This document shows, in pieces, positions 53,706 through 62,784 of a DNA stretch of 64,000 bases. The position numbers and the translations under genes are program-made. This stretch comes from Bilophila sp964369665 (lineage in GTDB: Bacteria > Desulfobacterota > Desulfovibrionia > Desulfovibrionales > Desulfovibrionaceae). The stretch lies in NCBI GenBank assembly GCA_964369665.1, contig CAYJFS010000003.1:1-64000 (forward strand), given 5' to 3'. Position 1 is the stretch's first letter; every line of letters starts with the position of its first letter. The notes under the pieces are model-generated. The model made no database searches. It was not told where the DNA came from and saw only the letters and a program-made list of their open reading frames with translations.

Positions 53706-55781
53706 TTAACGCTTCATGTTTACAACTGTTTCTAACATTTGGTCAATTGTAGTTACAATCTTACTATTTGATTGGAAACCACGCTGAGTTGTAATCATGT
53801 TTACGAACTCTCTAGACATATCTACGTTAGAACCCTCTAGTGTATTAGCATTAATACTTCCAAATCCAGAAGTACCTGCTGCTGCAGAAGAAGGATCACC
53901 AGATTCACGTGTTTGGCTAAATAAGTTTCCACCTTCACGACGTAAACCTTGCTTAGCAGTAAAGTCATACAGTGCTACCTGATAAAGAGGAAGCTGTACG
54001 CCATTTGAATACATTCCAAACAACACACCTTCACGGTTAACAGTATAGTTCATTAAATCACCAAATCCATAACCATTCTGGCTTGAAGATTTTGTTGAAC
54101 TACCACCAGCATAGTTAGTAAAGGCATTAGGCTGACGATTAGCTGTACCATTAACATTGGCAACACTATCAATGTTTGGTGGAGGACTTGCTGGCATTAA
54201 ATTTGTTCCACCAGCTCCGTCTGTTGGCCAATGCTCTTTTCTAACATCTGCAGCAACACCACCAGCAGCAGCTAATGCAGCAGTATAAGCAGCATCTGCA
54301 GCAGCTTCGTCTGCATATATATATGGTGGACTCTGTGGAACAGCAGAATCATAATCTGGGTTTGTATAATAATATCTTGGGTTTACACCAGGAGCATTTT
54401 CTACAACTTGAGCCATTCCAAGTTGTGCAGTACCACTAACAGGTAGAGCTACACCACCAACTGTCCAAGCAGGAGCAGTAGCCATTGGGTTACCCAACTT
54501 TTCATAAGCTGTTGAAGAAAGTGGCTCATCTGGATTTTTCCATGGATTTTCTAAGTCAGATACTTTCAAACCAAAGTCAATTTCCATAAGAGCATTTGAA
54601 GCATCTTTTACAGACCCAGCTGTATTCATACCTGGAACACCTGTAAAGTTAGCAACAAGTAAAGGAAATCCACTACTAGAAACTTCTGCTGGATAAAGAT
54701 TCTCTGCTATATTGTTTTCGTTCAAGTTAGGAATAGGGTTACCATCTGCATCAATAGTAAAACCATTACCATCAATTAAATTTCCTGCTGCATCTTTGGC
54801 TGGTTCTCTTGAGCCATTAAGAGTATATGCACTTTGACTTGATAAACGGCCTGCACTATCAAATGTTAAAGTACCTGACATTAACATCCCTGCTGCACTT
54901 GTTGTTTTAATATCAACAACTTCACCACCAACAGCAACCTGGCGCATATCTTCAGCTGGATCCATGGTTACAACAAACTCCCAAACTTTCTCACCATTTC
55001 CACCACCTTCATAAGTATCATCAGCAACTTGGTCAAAGTATACAGTTAATGTATGTGTTCCACCAGCTTCATCATATACTTTGATAGATGTTTGATAAGA
55101 ATAAGCACTTTCAGGCATTGCTGGTGAATTAGGGCTACTAGGTTGCTTACCATTCCAAACACCTAACAAAGATGCAAATGGATTGTTAACATCCTGAGAT
55201 TTATCACCAGACTTATCAGAAGAAAGGTTTAAATTAAGGTTAACATTAGTTGTCTGTAAAGGCTCTACAGTCCATGTATCAAGACGAATATCAGTAGGCT
55301 CTCCTGTACCCATAATTTGGGATGTATTTGTATTAGGTGTAATACCACCAGCTCCACGTTGTGGTCCAGAACTATTATCAATCTTCCATCCCTGTAGAGC
55401 ATATCCATGAGGATCTGCTAAATACCCTTCATTATCAAAACGGAAGTTACCTGCACGTGTGTAATAAGCTGTTTCTGATCCTTTTGGTTGAACTTTAAAG
55501 AAACCACGTCCACCAATAGCAAGATCTGTTGCTTCAGTTGTAGTTTCAAAGCTACCCTGACCAAAGTCACCCATTACAGCTCCAATACCTACACCACGTC
55601 CAATCTGTGTAATACCAGATGCACTAAAGGAATCTTGATACATGAAGTCTTGAAAATCCATGCGCTGTCCTTTAAAACCAATAGTACTGACGTTAGAAAT
55701 ATTGTTACCAACAACATTCATTTTCTCACCATGAGATAAAAGACCTGAAACACCTGTCCACATTCCTGAAGTAAGACTCAT
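53706..55781 (-). CDS. flgE: Flagellar hook protein FlgE
   Basis: 691 residues, longer than enteric FlgE (about 400) but like Desulfovibrio hook proteins. The N-terminal rod/hook motif is SLTSGMWTGVSGLLSHGEKMNVVGNNISNVSTIGFKGQRMDFQDF. The FlgE-specific block is ATDLAIGGRGFFKV with YTRAGNFRFDNEGYL. The C-terminus (GSINANTLEGSNVDMSREFVNMITTQRGFQSNSKIVTTIDQMLETVVNMK) is the flagellar axial helix. The middle is a variable, surface-exposed insert rich in Ala, Gly, Pro and Asn. GGAGGT precedes the ATG. The hook joins motor and filament. Confidence 0.96.
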   Translation of the reverse strand: MSLTSGMWTGVSGLLSHGEKMNVVGNNISNVSTIGFKGQRMDFQDFMYQDSFSASGITQIGRGVGIGAVMGDFGQGSFETTTEATDLAIGGRGFFKVQPKGSETAYYTRAGNFRFDNEGYLADPHGYALQGWKIDNSSGPQRGAGGITPNTNTSQIMGTGEPTDIRLDTWTVEPLQTTNVNLNLNLSSDKSGDKSQDVNNPFASLLGVWNGKQPSSPNSPAMPESAYSYQTSIKVYDEAGGTHTLTVYFDQVADDTYEGGGNGEKVWEFVVTMDPAEDMRQVAVGGEVVDIKTTSAAGMLMSGTLTFDSAGRLSSQSAYTLNGSREPAKDAAGNLIDGNGFTIDADGNPIPNLNENNIAENLYPAEVSSSGFPLLVANFTGVPGMNTAGSVKDASNALMEIDFGLKVSDLENPWKNPDEPLSSTAYEKLGNPMATAPAWTVGGVALPVSGTAQLGMAQVVENAPGVNPRYYYTNPDYDSAVPQSPPYIYADEAAADAAYTAALAAAGGVAADVRKEHWPTDGAGGTNLMPASPPPNIDSVANVNGTANRQPNAFTNYAGGSSTKSSSQNGYGFGDLMNYTVNREGVLFGMYSNGVQLPLYQVALYDFTAKQGLRREGGNLFSQTRESGDPSSAAAGTSGFGSINANTLEGSNVDMSREFVNMITTQRGFQSNSKIVTTIDQMLETVVNMKR

Positions 55782-55803
55782 AATCGACCTCCAATTTTTA
55801 TTC

Positions 55804-55821
55804 TGCCTGTTGCCCCAGGCA
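55804..55821. repeat. Short hairpin in the flgE leader
   Basis: TGCCTG (55804-55809), six-base loop, CAGGCA (55816-55821), about 25-40 bases upstream of the flgE start on the minus strand, after the flgD stop. It does not cover the GGAGG site. It may be a processing or weak pausing structure between flgD and flgE. Confidence 0.4.
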
Positions 55822-55879
55822 TGACTTTAGAATATTAAGTTTATTAATTTATACACCTTAGCCAATTTTTACTATTTTT

Positions 55880-56677
55880 TTAAGGGGTTACACCCTCTGT
55901 TCCTTCACCTGCTCCTCCTTCTGGGTCTGGAGTAGGATCTGGAGTTGGTTCTGGGTCTGGTATTGGCTCTTCTGGATCTGGATCTGGTTCTGGATCTGGT
56001 TTTGGTTCCTCAGGATCTATTGTTTTAGGCTGAAGAACTTCACGAACATTTGAAAGACTTACCAGGCGTCCATCAGATAACCTTAAGAGCTGCTCTCCAT
56101 CATACAAAGTAACACCTTCCACACGTCCACTTACAGAAGTATCAATAAGTACTGGTGCTCCTGCTGCATTCTGTCCTGCAATGTTTACTGTATAAACACC
56201 ATCAGGAACTCTACTACCATTAGGTAATAAACCATCCCAGTTAAAATCATGAATACCAGGAGCTTTTGCATCAAGCTGTACTGTAGTTACAAGCTGATTA
56301 GATGCATCATAGATATTTACATAACCTTTAGTCATTTGCTCAGAAACAGCATATTGAATTGTAGAAATTGTCTCTCCCTGTACAGATACACCATATCCAC
56401 GAGCAGAGACTTCTTTACCAATAAAGCTTGCAGCACTAATCATTTGCTGTTGTGACTGTAACTGTAACATTGCTCCCATATTTTCATTTGTGTTCATCTG
56501 TTGTTCTAATGCAGAGAACTGTGCTAACTGAGCAATAAATTCTTTATCTTCCATTGGATTTAAAGGATCCTGATACTTAAACTGTGTTACAAGTAATTGA
56601 AGAAAATCTTCTTTACCCAACACACTTCCACCTGTTGCACCAGAAAACATTCCAGTTGCTGAGTTTGCTCCAGCCAT
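55880..56677 (-). CDS. flgD: Hook assembly scaffold FlgD with Pro-Asp/Glu tail
   Basis: About 265 residues from ATG 56677. The N-terminal scaffold motif is LGKEDFLQLLVTQFKYQDPLNPMEDKEFIAQLAQFSALEQQMN. The FlgD Ig-like/tudor core contains GKEVSARGYGVSVQGE and DFNWDGLLPNGSRVPDGVYTV. The last 45 residues are an unusual low-complexity tail of P-D-P-E units (EEPKPDPEPDPDPEEP and onward), not part of normal FlgD. FlgD caps the growing hook and is later discarded. It lies 9 bases downstream of fliK. Confidence 0.93.
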   Translation of the reverse strand: MAGANSATGMFSGATGGSVLGKEDFLQLLVTQFKYQDPLNPMEDKEFIAQLAQFSALEQQMNTNENMGAMLQLQSQQQMISAASFIGKEVSARGYGVSVQGETISTIQYAVSEQMTKGYVNIYDASNQLVTTVQLDAKAPGIHDFNWDGLLPNGSRVPDGVYTVNIAGQNAAGAPVLIDTSVSGRVEGVTLYDGEQLLRLSDGRLVSLSNVREVLQPKTIDPEEPKPDPEPDPDPEEPIPDPEPTPDPTPDPEGGAGEGTEGVTP

Positions 56678-56686
56678 ACACACTCC

Positions 56687-58480
56687 CTAAGCAATAATAT
56701 TTAAACGGTTGGAATTTCCTGCCGTTATGCTCTTATTCTGCATGTTGTGTGCCAAAGAAATTTCTATAGGAGAACTTTCTTGTCTAACTTTCCCAAGCAT
56801 ACGTAATCTTTCAAGATCTCTAGCTCTAGCTTGTTGCTGTTGAAAAGAATTATGTTGCTCTGTTCCATTCCAGTGCATATTTTGCCCATCATTCAACTGG
56901 GTCTGTACATCTACTTTATCTACCTTTAGACCTTTTTCCTCTAGTTCTAAACGTAGACCTTCTAGTCTATCCATAAGAATATCAGCCACATCTTTACGTT
57001 CAGGTCTTAATAATGCACTAATTTCACCATTTTTTGTAGTAAGCAAAATATTCACTGTACCAAGTTCAGCAGTATTAACCTGTAGTTCTAATCGTGAAGT
57101 TCCATTATGAAGAGAAGAAAATGCACCCTGCTCAACCTGTGATAACATCTTTGAAGTTAGACGATCCCAGCCTACAGGCTGTTGAGCTTGTTGCTGATTC
57201 ATAAGCTGCCCAGAAATACCTGTATCTATAGGCAGTTGAAGCTCTAAGCGTTGTGCAAGCAAGTTCCAAGGATTTTTACTTTCTTCATTAGATATCAAAT
57301 GTTTATCACTATGAGCATGAGTAAATATTGAATCACCAAAAACGTCTTTTTTATCCTTTTGTTGTTTATCAGAAAAATCGTTACTATCTTTAAATTGCTG
57401 AGCATTATTACCATTTCCAGCTTGGGTAACTTTTGCCTGATCTATAGATTGATTATGAGCTTCCTTTCCTACAACTTTATTATTATCAGGCTGATTAGTA
57501 ACAACAGAAATTTTTTCTTTATCCTGCTGAACACCTAATGCACTGTTCATCCCTTTCTGCATAACAGTATCACGAATAAGAATTTCACTATGCTGTACTT
57601 TCTTTGCAGCATGGCTTCCAGCAGCAGCTTCTAGCTCCATACGTTTTCTAGCTTCACTAATAATAGGCTTTAAGACCCCTTCTAGCTGACTAGCTAATTT
57701 ACTTTGTTCATCTATTTTATTAGCCATTTCTTGCTGTAAAGGTACAGTTAGCTGTTTTAACCCATCTGCAGTAAGAGAAAGTTCATTCTTATCTCCAAAA
57801 CTCTTATAAATAGACTCTATTACTGACTGGTCGACTCCAAGAGCTTTACTAAAAGAAGCCATCTCTGCTTTGTTAATAGAAAAAACTTTTTCTGAACCTT
57901 GGGCATTTAAAGCTTCTGTAAAACGATTCCAAGCTTGTAATGAATTACCTTGGCGTACATCTGTTAATAATGATTTTCCAAATTCGCCTGAACCATCAAA
58001 CTTAAGAGCCAAGTTTTGTATATGCATCATATTACTCTCAGTAAGCTTAACAGGCTTACTTTGAGCTAAAGCCTCTATTACATCATGCACACCGACACCA
58101 TTAATAGATCCAAGCAATGATTTCAGTGCATTAGCATCTGTGCCCTTACCTTCTAATGCATGAATCATTTGTTTAAGCTCAGCATCAGTAAAACGAACTT
58201 GATCAAGAGGAATAGTTGTTTCTAATCTACTTACATCTACTCTAGATTGCCCTATATCCTCATAAGGATCTTCTGTTGCAAACATATCATCTAAATTAGA
58301 AGAAGAATCATAATTTTCATAGGATACAGTATCTACATTAGGAGTAACTTCTGCTGGAGTACTATTAAAGTGATCAGAAAAAATTTGGCTAAAGCCAAAG
58401 CTATCTCTTCCACTGTTCCCAGCAGAGCTCAATTCATCTAAGGATGAATCTGATGATATTGAGGTAGGAAGAATTTGCAT
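56687..58480 (-). CDS. fliK: Flagellar hook-length control protein FliK
   Basis: 597 residues. The N-terminal half is a long, polar, Ser/Asp/Gln-rich region that should act as an export ruler. The C-terminal Flg_hook domain is clear: GTSRLELQVNTAELGTVNILLTTKNGEISALLRPERKDVADILMDRLEGLRLELEEKGLKVDKVDVQT (about 475-540). After measuring the hook, FliK touches FlhB and switches export to filament proteins. It is first of fliK-flgD-flgE. Its ribosome site AAGGAGT lies inside a perfect inverted repeat (58484-58518), so its translation may be controlled by RNA folding. Confidence 0.92.
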   Translation of the reverse strand: MQILPTSISSDSSLDELSSAGNSGRDSFGFSQIFSDHFNSTPAEVTPNVDTVSYENYDSSSNLDDMFATEDPYEDIGQSRVDVSRLETTIPLDQVRFTDAELKQMIHALEGKGTDANALKSLLGSINGVGVHDVIEALAQSKPVKLTESNMMHIQNLALKFDGSGEFGKSLLTDVRQGNSLQAWNRFTEALNAQGSEKVFSINKAEMASFSKALGVDQSVIESIYKSFGDKNELSLTADGLKQLTVPLQQEMANKIDEQSKLASQLEGVLKPIISEARKRMELEAAAGSHAAKKVQHSEILIRDTVMQKGMNSALGVQQDKEKISVVTNQPDNNKVVGKEAHNQSIDQAKVTQAGNGNNAQQFKDSNDFSDKQQKDKKDVFGDSIFTHAHSDKHLISNEESKNPWNLLAQRLELQLPIDTGISGQLMNQQQAQQPVGWDRLTSKMLSQVEQGAFSSLHNGTSRLELQVNTAELGTVNILLTTKNGEISALLRPERKDVADILMDRLEGLRLELEEKGLKVDKVDVQTQLNDGQNMHWNGTEQHNSFQQQQARARDLERLRMLGKVRQESSPIEISLAHNMQNKSITAGNSNRLNIIA

Positions 58481-58483
58481 ACT

Positions 58484-58518
58484 ATACTCCTTGCAAGCCT
58501 GGATATTACAAGGAGTAT
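58484..58518 (-). promoter_or_regulatory. Inverted repeat that can hide the fliK ribosome site
   Basis: On the minus strand ATACTCCTTG, 15 bases, CAAGGAGTAT: ten bases perfectly paired. The 3' arm contains AAGGAGT, the ribosome site, only a few bases before the fliK ATG (58478-58480). If the message includes both arms, ribosome access would be blocked. Confidence 0.65.
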
Positions 58519-58522
58519 TCCA
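58507..58522 (-). promoter_or_regulatory. Weak sigma-54-like promoter of fliK
   Basis: Minus strand TGGAATACTCCTTGTA has the GG and TTG elements at sigma-54 spacing but GT instead of GC at the -12 element. If used, the start would fall near 58495 and would exclude the 5' arm of the hairpin, freeing the ribosome site. Confidence 0.3.
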
Positions 58523-58666
58523 ACATAATTAAATTCTATATTTTCGTAGAGTTATATATTAACAATACAGCTTTTTAGGTAATCTTTGCCTCAACCCCTA
58601 AAAATAATCTGTAATCATCATAATAATAGTAAAGTATAAACTATAAAATACCTAAGATAAATAGAT

Positions 58667-60064
58667 CTATTGCATCTTCTCTACTAAAGAACAAGACATA
58701 TATAAAGCTTGCTCCAAAGCTTCCCTTTGATAATCACTATTTTGTAGAAAAAGATCTATATACCCTGTGAAAGGACGTACAACTGGCAACACATGTCTCC
58801 AATAATCTTGTGTTTTCTCTATAGGCATGCCTTTAACAAACTCTAACAATACTTTGTTTACATATGTAAGCTCTTTTTTTATCCTTAGGCCTAAAATTGG
58901 AGATGTCTGAAATAATGCCTCCAAAGCTCTAGGAAATCTATCTACTGTCCCACCAAGCATGCTAATAAACCACTCCTTCCAAAAGGAACCTAAAATAAAT
59001 CGCTGAGTTACACATTTTTCTTCTAATAATGTATTCAAAAAAAACAAACCACGTTCATCTCTATCTGTTTTATATACTGTTAAACCTTTATATGCCGACT
59101 GCTTTAAATCTTTTCTTTCTATTATACTTAAAATAAGCTTAGCTATTTTCTCTGGTGTAAATGCTTCTCTACAAATGAATCTTCTTCCATCACAATGCCA
59201 GCAACCAATACAACTTATAGATGGAGCTATCACAATCTGACCTGGTGATAATGCAGCTGTCTCCCATGGGTTCACATTACCCATAGACAAATCTATAATA
59301 GGTGTTTTTACCCAGTTTGCTAAATGCATTGGTCCTGTATCTGGTGTAACCAATAAATCTAATGTTTGTAGAAATGTTGCTAGTTCAAAAAGACTAAACC
59401 TACCTGCAAAATTTTTTTCTTTACCAAGACATGCAATATTCACAGCTTCATTGGCTAATTCAATATCATCAGGTCCACCTAAAAAAACAGGATATAAACC
59501 TTGTTTCACTAAGTACTGTGCCAAAATTCCCCAAAAACGAGCATCTGGACACTTAGTATATTCACTTGCACCAACAAAAAGACCTATTTTCCCAGATAAG
59601 CCTATAGGACGAGGTCCTGGAAAAACTCTTTGTCTTAATATCTGCTCAGGAATAACACCTAATGCTTCTAAATCAGACCAATGAAACATATTGTGTCTAT
59701 TGTTCTCTACAATAGAATATCTATAAAGCCTCCATGCACCTTTTATATACAGTGATGTATTATTTTGTATAGCACCAAAATATTCTTCTGCCTCTAAAGA
59801 GCCTGCAAGCTTAACAGCTTCTTCTCTATGGCTTACATTAATTACTCTTTTATATATTTTTGTTTTTAATTGAGGGGCCATTTTAGGGCTAAAAAACACA
59901 ACCTTAGGTCCAAGAGCACATAATGGTTCATAAAAACAAGGCTCTGCAACAATCCATATAGGTCGCTCAGGTTCTACACATAGGAGTCTCTCTACAAGAG
60001 AAAAAGAAATAATTAAATCACCCATTCTCTGGATTTGAATAATAATTGTAGGATCCTGTTCCAT
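58667..60064 (-). CDS. Family 9 glycosyltransferase (heptosyltransferase-like)
   Basis: About 465 residues from ATG 60064 (a GTG three codons upstream is possible). GT9 features: N-terminal IIIQIQRMGDLIISFSLVERL, the donor-binding part KIGLFVGASEYTKCPDARFWGILAQYLV with VFLGGPDDIELA, and the signature LDLLVTPDTGPMHLANWVKTPIIDLSMG. The Cys-rich CIGCWHCDGRRFICREAF follows, then about 130 extra helical residues. It transfers heptose-type sugars. It sits between the fliK operon and flagellin, so it could modify flagellin rather than lipopolysaccharide; this is only positional inference. Confidence 0.88.
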   Translation of the reverse strand: MEQDPTIIIQIQRMGDLIISFSLVERLLCVEPERPIWIVAEPCFYEPLCALGPKVVFFSPKMAPQLKTKIYKRVINVSHREEAVKLAGSLEAEEYFGAIQNNTSLYIKGAWRLYRYSIVENNRHNMFHWSDLEALGVIPEQILRQRVFPGPRPIGLSGKIGLFVGASEYTKCPDARFWGILAQYLVKQGLYPVFLGGPDDIELANEAVNIACLGKEKNFAGRFSLFELATFLQTLDLLVTPDTGPMHLANWVKTPIIDLSMGNVNPWETAALSPGQIVIAPSISCIGCWHCDGRRFICREAFTPEKIAKLILSIIERKDLKQSAYKGLTVYKTDRDERGLFFLNTLLEEKCVTQRFILGSFWKEWFISMLGGTVDRFPRALEALFQTSPILGLRIKKELTYVNKVLLEFVKGMPIEKTQDYWRHVLPVVRPFTGYIDLFLQNSDYQREALEQALYMSCSLVEKMQ

Positions 60065-60159
60065 AATAGTCACTCTAAAAAACCAATTAATACTTTAGCA
60101 TTAATGTAAAAATTAAAATACTACTCTAGATACCTAGTATAAAACAGAACAAAATAAAA

Positions 60160-60197
60160 CACCCCAAAAAATAACATTCTTGTCATTTTTTGGGGTG
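60160..60197 (-). terminator. Strong hairpin upstream of the glycosyltransferase
   Basis: CACCCCAAAAAAT (60160-60172) pairs perfectly with ATTTTTTGGGGTG (60185-60197). On the minus strand a T-rich tail follows the stem (TTTTATTTTGTTCTG), so it would end minus-strand transcripts, yet no minus-strand gene lies to its right. It may be an attenuator in the glycosyltransferase leader or the end of an unrecognised antisense RNA. Confidence 0.65.
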
Positions 60198-60780
60198 AGA
60201 CTATACATAAAGGAGAAAGGAAGTATTCTTTTAATAGCAAAATTTGTACCAAACATACATATTTATAAAACTTAACAATTATAACAAATTAGAGCTAACT
60301 TTTTTTTATCCTTCTCTTTGTTCTGTACAAAAATTTTGCCTTATACTCATATTTACGCAAAATTTATATATTATATGAAAAAATTTTTTACTTAAACTTA
60401 TTTAATCTATTACTATAAAATAAAAGTGTCTTACTTAGAATTAATGTACTTTTATTTTTTAGTAGTACAAATTTTTTTAAATCTAATATTTATTAAAAAA
60501 TTATTTTTTAACATAATTAAGTTAATTTATACAATTAACATATCAATATTTAAATCTTATATAACAATATAAAAAACTATACTAGTTAATATAACAATCT
60601 ATATATATAATATATAGAGTTATAATATATAAAATAATATATCATTTATAAAAATAAAAAAGCTATCTTATATACAACAAACGCCGAATATTTGTCATTA
60701 TCATGAATAATAAAGAAAAAATTTTTTTCTTCTAATATTTATTAACTCTAATATCTTAATTTTATAAACATTTTTTATTT
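60198..60780. other. AT-rich non-coding region upstream of flagellin
   Basis: About 580 bases of almost pure A and T with no gene. Activator (enhancer) sites for the sigma-54 flagellin promoter would be expected here, but no specific repeat stands out. Confidence 0.45.
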
Positions 60781-60796
60781 TGGCACTAGCTTTGCT
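60781..60796 (+). promoter_or_regulatory. Sigma-54 promoter of the flagellin gene
   Basis: TGGCAC, five bases, TTGCT: the -24 GG (60782-60783) and -12 GC (60794-60795) elements match the consensus closely and have the required spacing. The start would be near 60807, about 30 bases before the flagellin ATG, with AGGAGG in between. Confidence 0.85.
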
Positions 60797-60837
60797 TCCC
60801 AAACTTAAAGAACAAACCATTTCAGGAGGTTTGCCCT

Positions 60838-61725
60838 ATGTCTTTGGTTATTAATAATAACATGATGGCTGCAAATGCTGCTCGAAACCTCAACAAAAGT
60901 TATGGTGACCTTAGTAAGTCCACTCGTAGGCTTTCCTCTGGGCTACGTGTTGGAACAGCTGCAGATGATGCTGCAGGACTTGCAATCCGAGAATTAATGC
61001 GAGCTGATATTAAAACTTTTCACCAAGGTGCAAGAAACGCAAACGATGCTATCTCACTAGTACAAATTGCTGATGGTGCACTTGCTGTTGCTGACGAAAA
61101 GCTTATTCGTATGAAGGAACTTGCTGAACAAGCTGCTACAGGTACATACAACTCAACACAGCGTCTTATTATTGAATCTGAGTATCAAGCCATGGCCTCA
61201 GAAATAACCCGTATTGCTGTTGCTACAGAATTTAATGGTATTAAACTCCTTGATGGTTCACTTTCTGGAGTTCACCAAGGTGGAGGACTACAACAAACTG
61301 GATCATTAAGAATACATTTTGGTCCAGGGAATAGTTCTGCTGAAGACTATTATGAAATTAGTATAGGATCAACAACTGCTGAAGCTCTTGGGCTTGGTAA
61401 TACAGCTGTAGGCTCTCCTGGTGCTACAATTTCCACACAAGCTGCTGCACAAAATGCTTTAGATGCTATTAATAATGCTATCACCTCTAAAGATAACATC
61501 CGTGCTGGTCTTGGTACGCTTCAAAATAGGCTTGAAGCAACTATTGAAAATCTTAATATACAAGCTGAAAACCTTCAGGCTGCAGAATCTCGTATTTCTG
61601 ATGTAGATGTTGCAACAGAAATGACAGAATTTGTACGTAATCAAATACTAACACAGTCTGCTGTATCAATGCTGGCTCAAGCAAACTCACTACCTAAAAT
61701 GGCTCAACAACTTATTGGTGGTTAG
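60838..61725 (+). CDS. fliC: Flagellin
   Basis: 295 residues, a short flagellin. The N-terminal D0/D1 domain starts SLVINNNMMAANAARNLNKSYGDLSKSTRRLSSGLRV and includes the TLR5-contact helix as KLIRMKELAEQAATGTYNSTQRLIIESEY. Its Arg is kept, but the preceding Gln of Salmonella is Ile. The variable centre is only about 60 residues. The C-terminal helix has ESRISDVDVATEMTEFVRNQILTQSAVSMLAQAN. It polymerises into the filament. A single gene behind a sigma-54 promoter implies strong, staged expression. Symbol by family; the species name may differ (laf or fla). Confidence 0.96.
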   Translation: MSLVINNNMMAANAARNLNKSYGDLSKSTRRLSSGLRVGTAADDAAGLAIRELMRADIKTFHQGARNANDAISLVQIADGALAVADEKLIRMKELAEQAATGTYNSTQRLIIESEYQAMASEITRIAVATEFNGIKLLDGSLSGVHQGGGLQQTGSLRIHFGPGNSSAEDYYEISIGSTTAEALGLGNTAVGSPGATISTQAAAQNALDAINNAITSKDNIRAGLGTLQNRLEATIENLNIQAENLQAAESRISDVDVATEMTEFVRNQILTQSAVSMLAQANSLPKMAQQLIGG

Positions 61726-61968
61726 TAGACTATAAATTACAAGTAAAAAAACTCTAAATATTTATTTTATAAGGGTAAAACCACCTCTCTTCTTTCCAAA
61801 ATAATTATTATACAATTCAACCACCTTAATCATACTAATTTCTTATAATAAATATAATCCTCTAAATCTTGAATAATCTAGCTAGTTTTTACATATTTAA
61901 CTTAACTATAATTTAGATAAACTAAAGAATACATACCCTAAAAGCTTACCAACGATAAAAACTGATCA

Positions 61969-62649
61969 TTATAGCAAAGACTCTAATGCTATCTTTGCAG
62001 CTTCTTGCTCTGCCCTTTTTAAGCTTGTTCCACTAGCCTTATATTTTTTACCATTTGGTAGTTCTACACAAACATCAAAAATTTTTTCATGTTCAAGTCC
62101 ATGTGTTTGCTCAAGAATATACTTAGGTAGTGCTTTTGTTTGCTTCTGTATTTCCTCTTGAAGACGTGTTTTATAGTCCTTCTCTAAGTCAATATTAGTG
62201 TTCTTAGGCCAATATTGACTATAAGATTCTATAATAACCTTTCTTACAGCAAAAAATCCACCATCAATAAAAATACTACCAATAACTGCTTCCATTGTAT
62301 CTGCAAGAAGTGCAGCACGTTGTCGACCTCCCTGGCTTTCTTCACCTTTTGCCAATAAAATATACTTTTCTAGCTGTATTTCCCGGGCTAAAAGAACTAA
62401 TTTTTCTGTGTTAACAAGGCTAGAACGTATACGTGTTAATTCTCCCTCTCTAGCACCTGGATAACGCTGAAAAATTTCAGCTGAAACACATAACTCTAAC
62501 ACAGCATCACCCAAAAATTCTAGACGTTCATTATGTTCTGAAATATGTGGGTGCTCATTAACCCATGAACTATGTGTTAATGCCATTAAAAGGATAGATT
62601 CATCTTTAAAAGAATAATTTAATTTTTTTTGTAATCTTGCTAAATCCAT
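61969..62649 (-). CDS. rnc: Ribonuclease III
   Basis: About 226 residues from ATG 62649 (an ATG seven codons upstream is less likely). The catalytic signature is HNERLEFLGDAVLELCVS. The second acidic site is LADTMEAVIGSIFIDGG. The C-terminal double-stranded RNA binding domain includes DYKTRLQEEIQKQTKALPKY and KASGTSLKRAEQEAAKIALE. It cuts rRNA precursors and structured RNAs. Convergent with flagellin across a 243-base AT-rich gap without a clear terminator. Confidence 0.96.
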   Translation of the reverse strand: MDLARLQKKLNYSFKDESILLMALTHSSWVNEHPHISEHNERLEFLGDAVLELCVSAEIFQRYPGAREGELTRIRSSLVNTEKLVLLAREIQLEKYILLAKGEESQGGRQRAALLADTMEAVIGSIFIDGGFFAVRKVIIESYSQYWPKNTNIDLEKDYKTRLQEEIQKQTKALPKYILEQTHGLEHEKIFDVCVELPNGKKYKASGTSLKRAEQEAAKIALESLL

Positions 62650-62784
62650 CAAAAAACTCTCTAACCACATGAATTTATTCTATTTAATCCAAATATACCT
62701 ATAAAACTCTAATATATATTACTACTTGACAGAACAGTTATGAAAAACTAACTATGCCAACATTACTTATTAAGGAGAACATTT

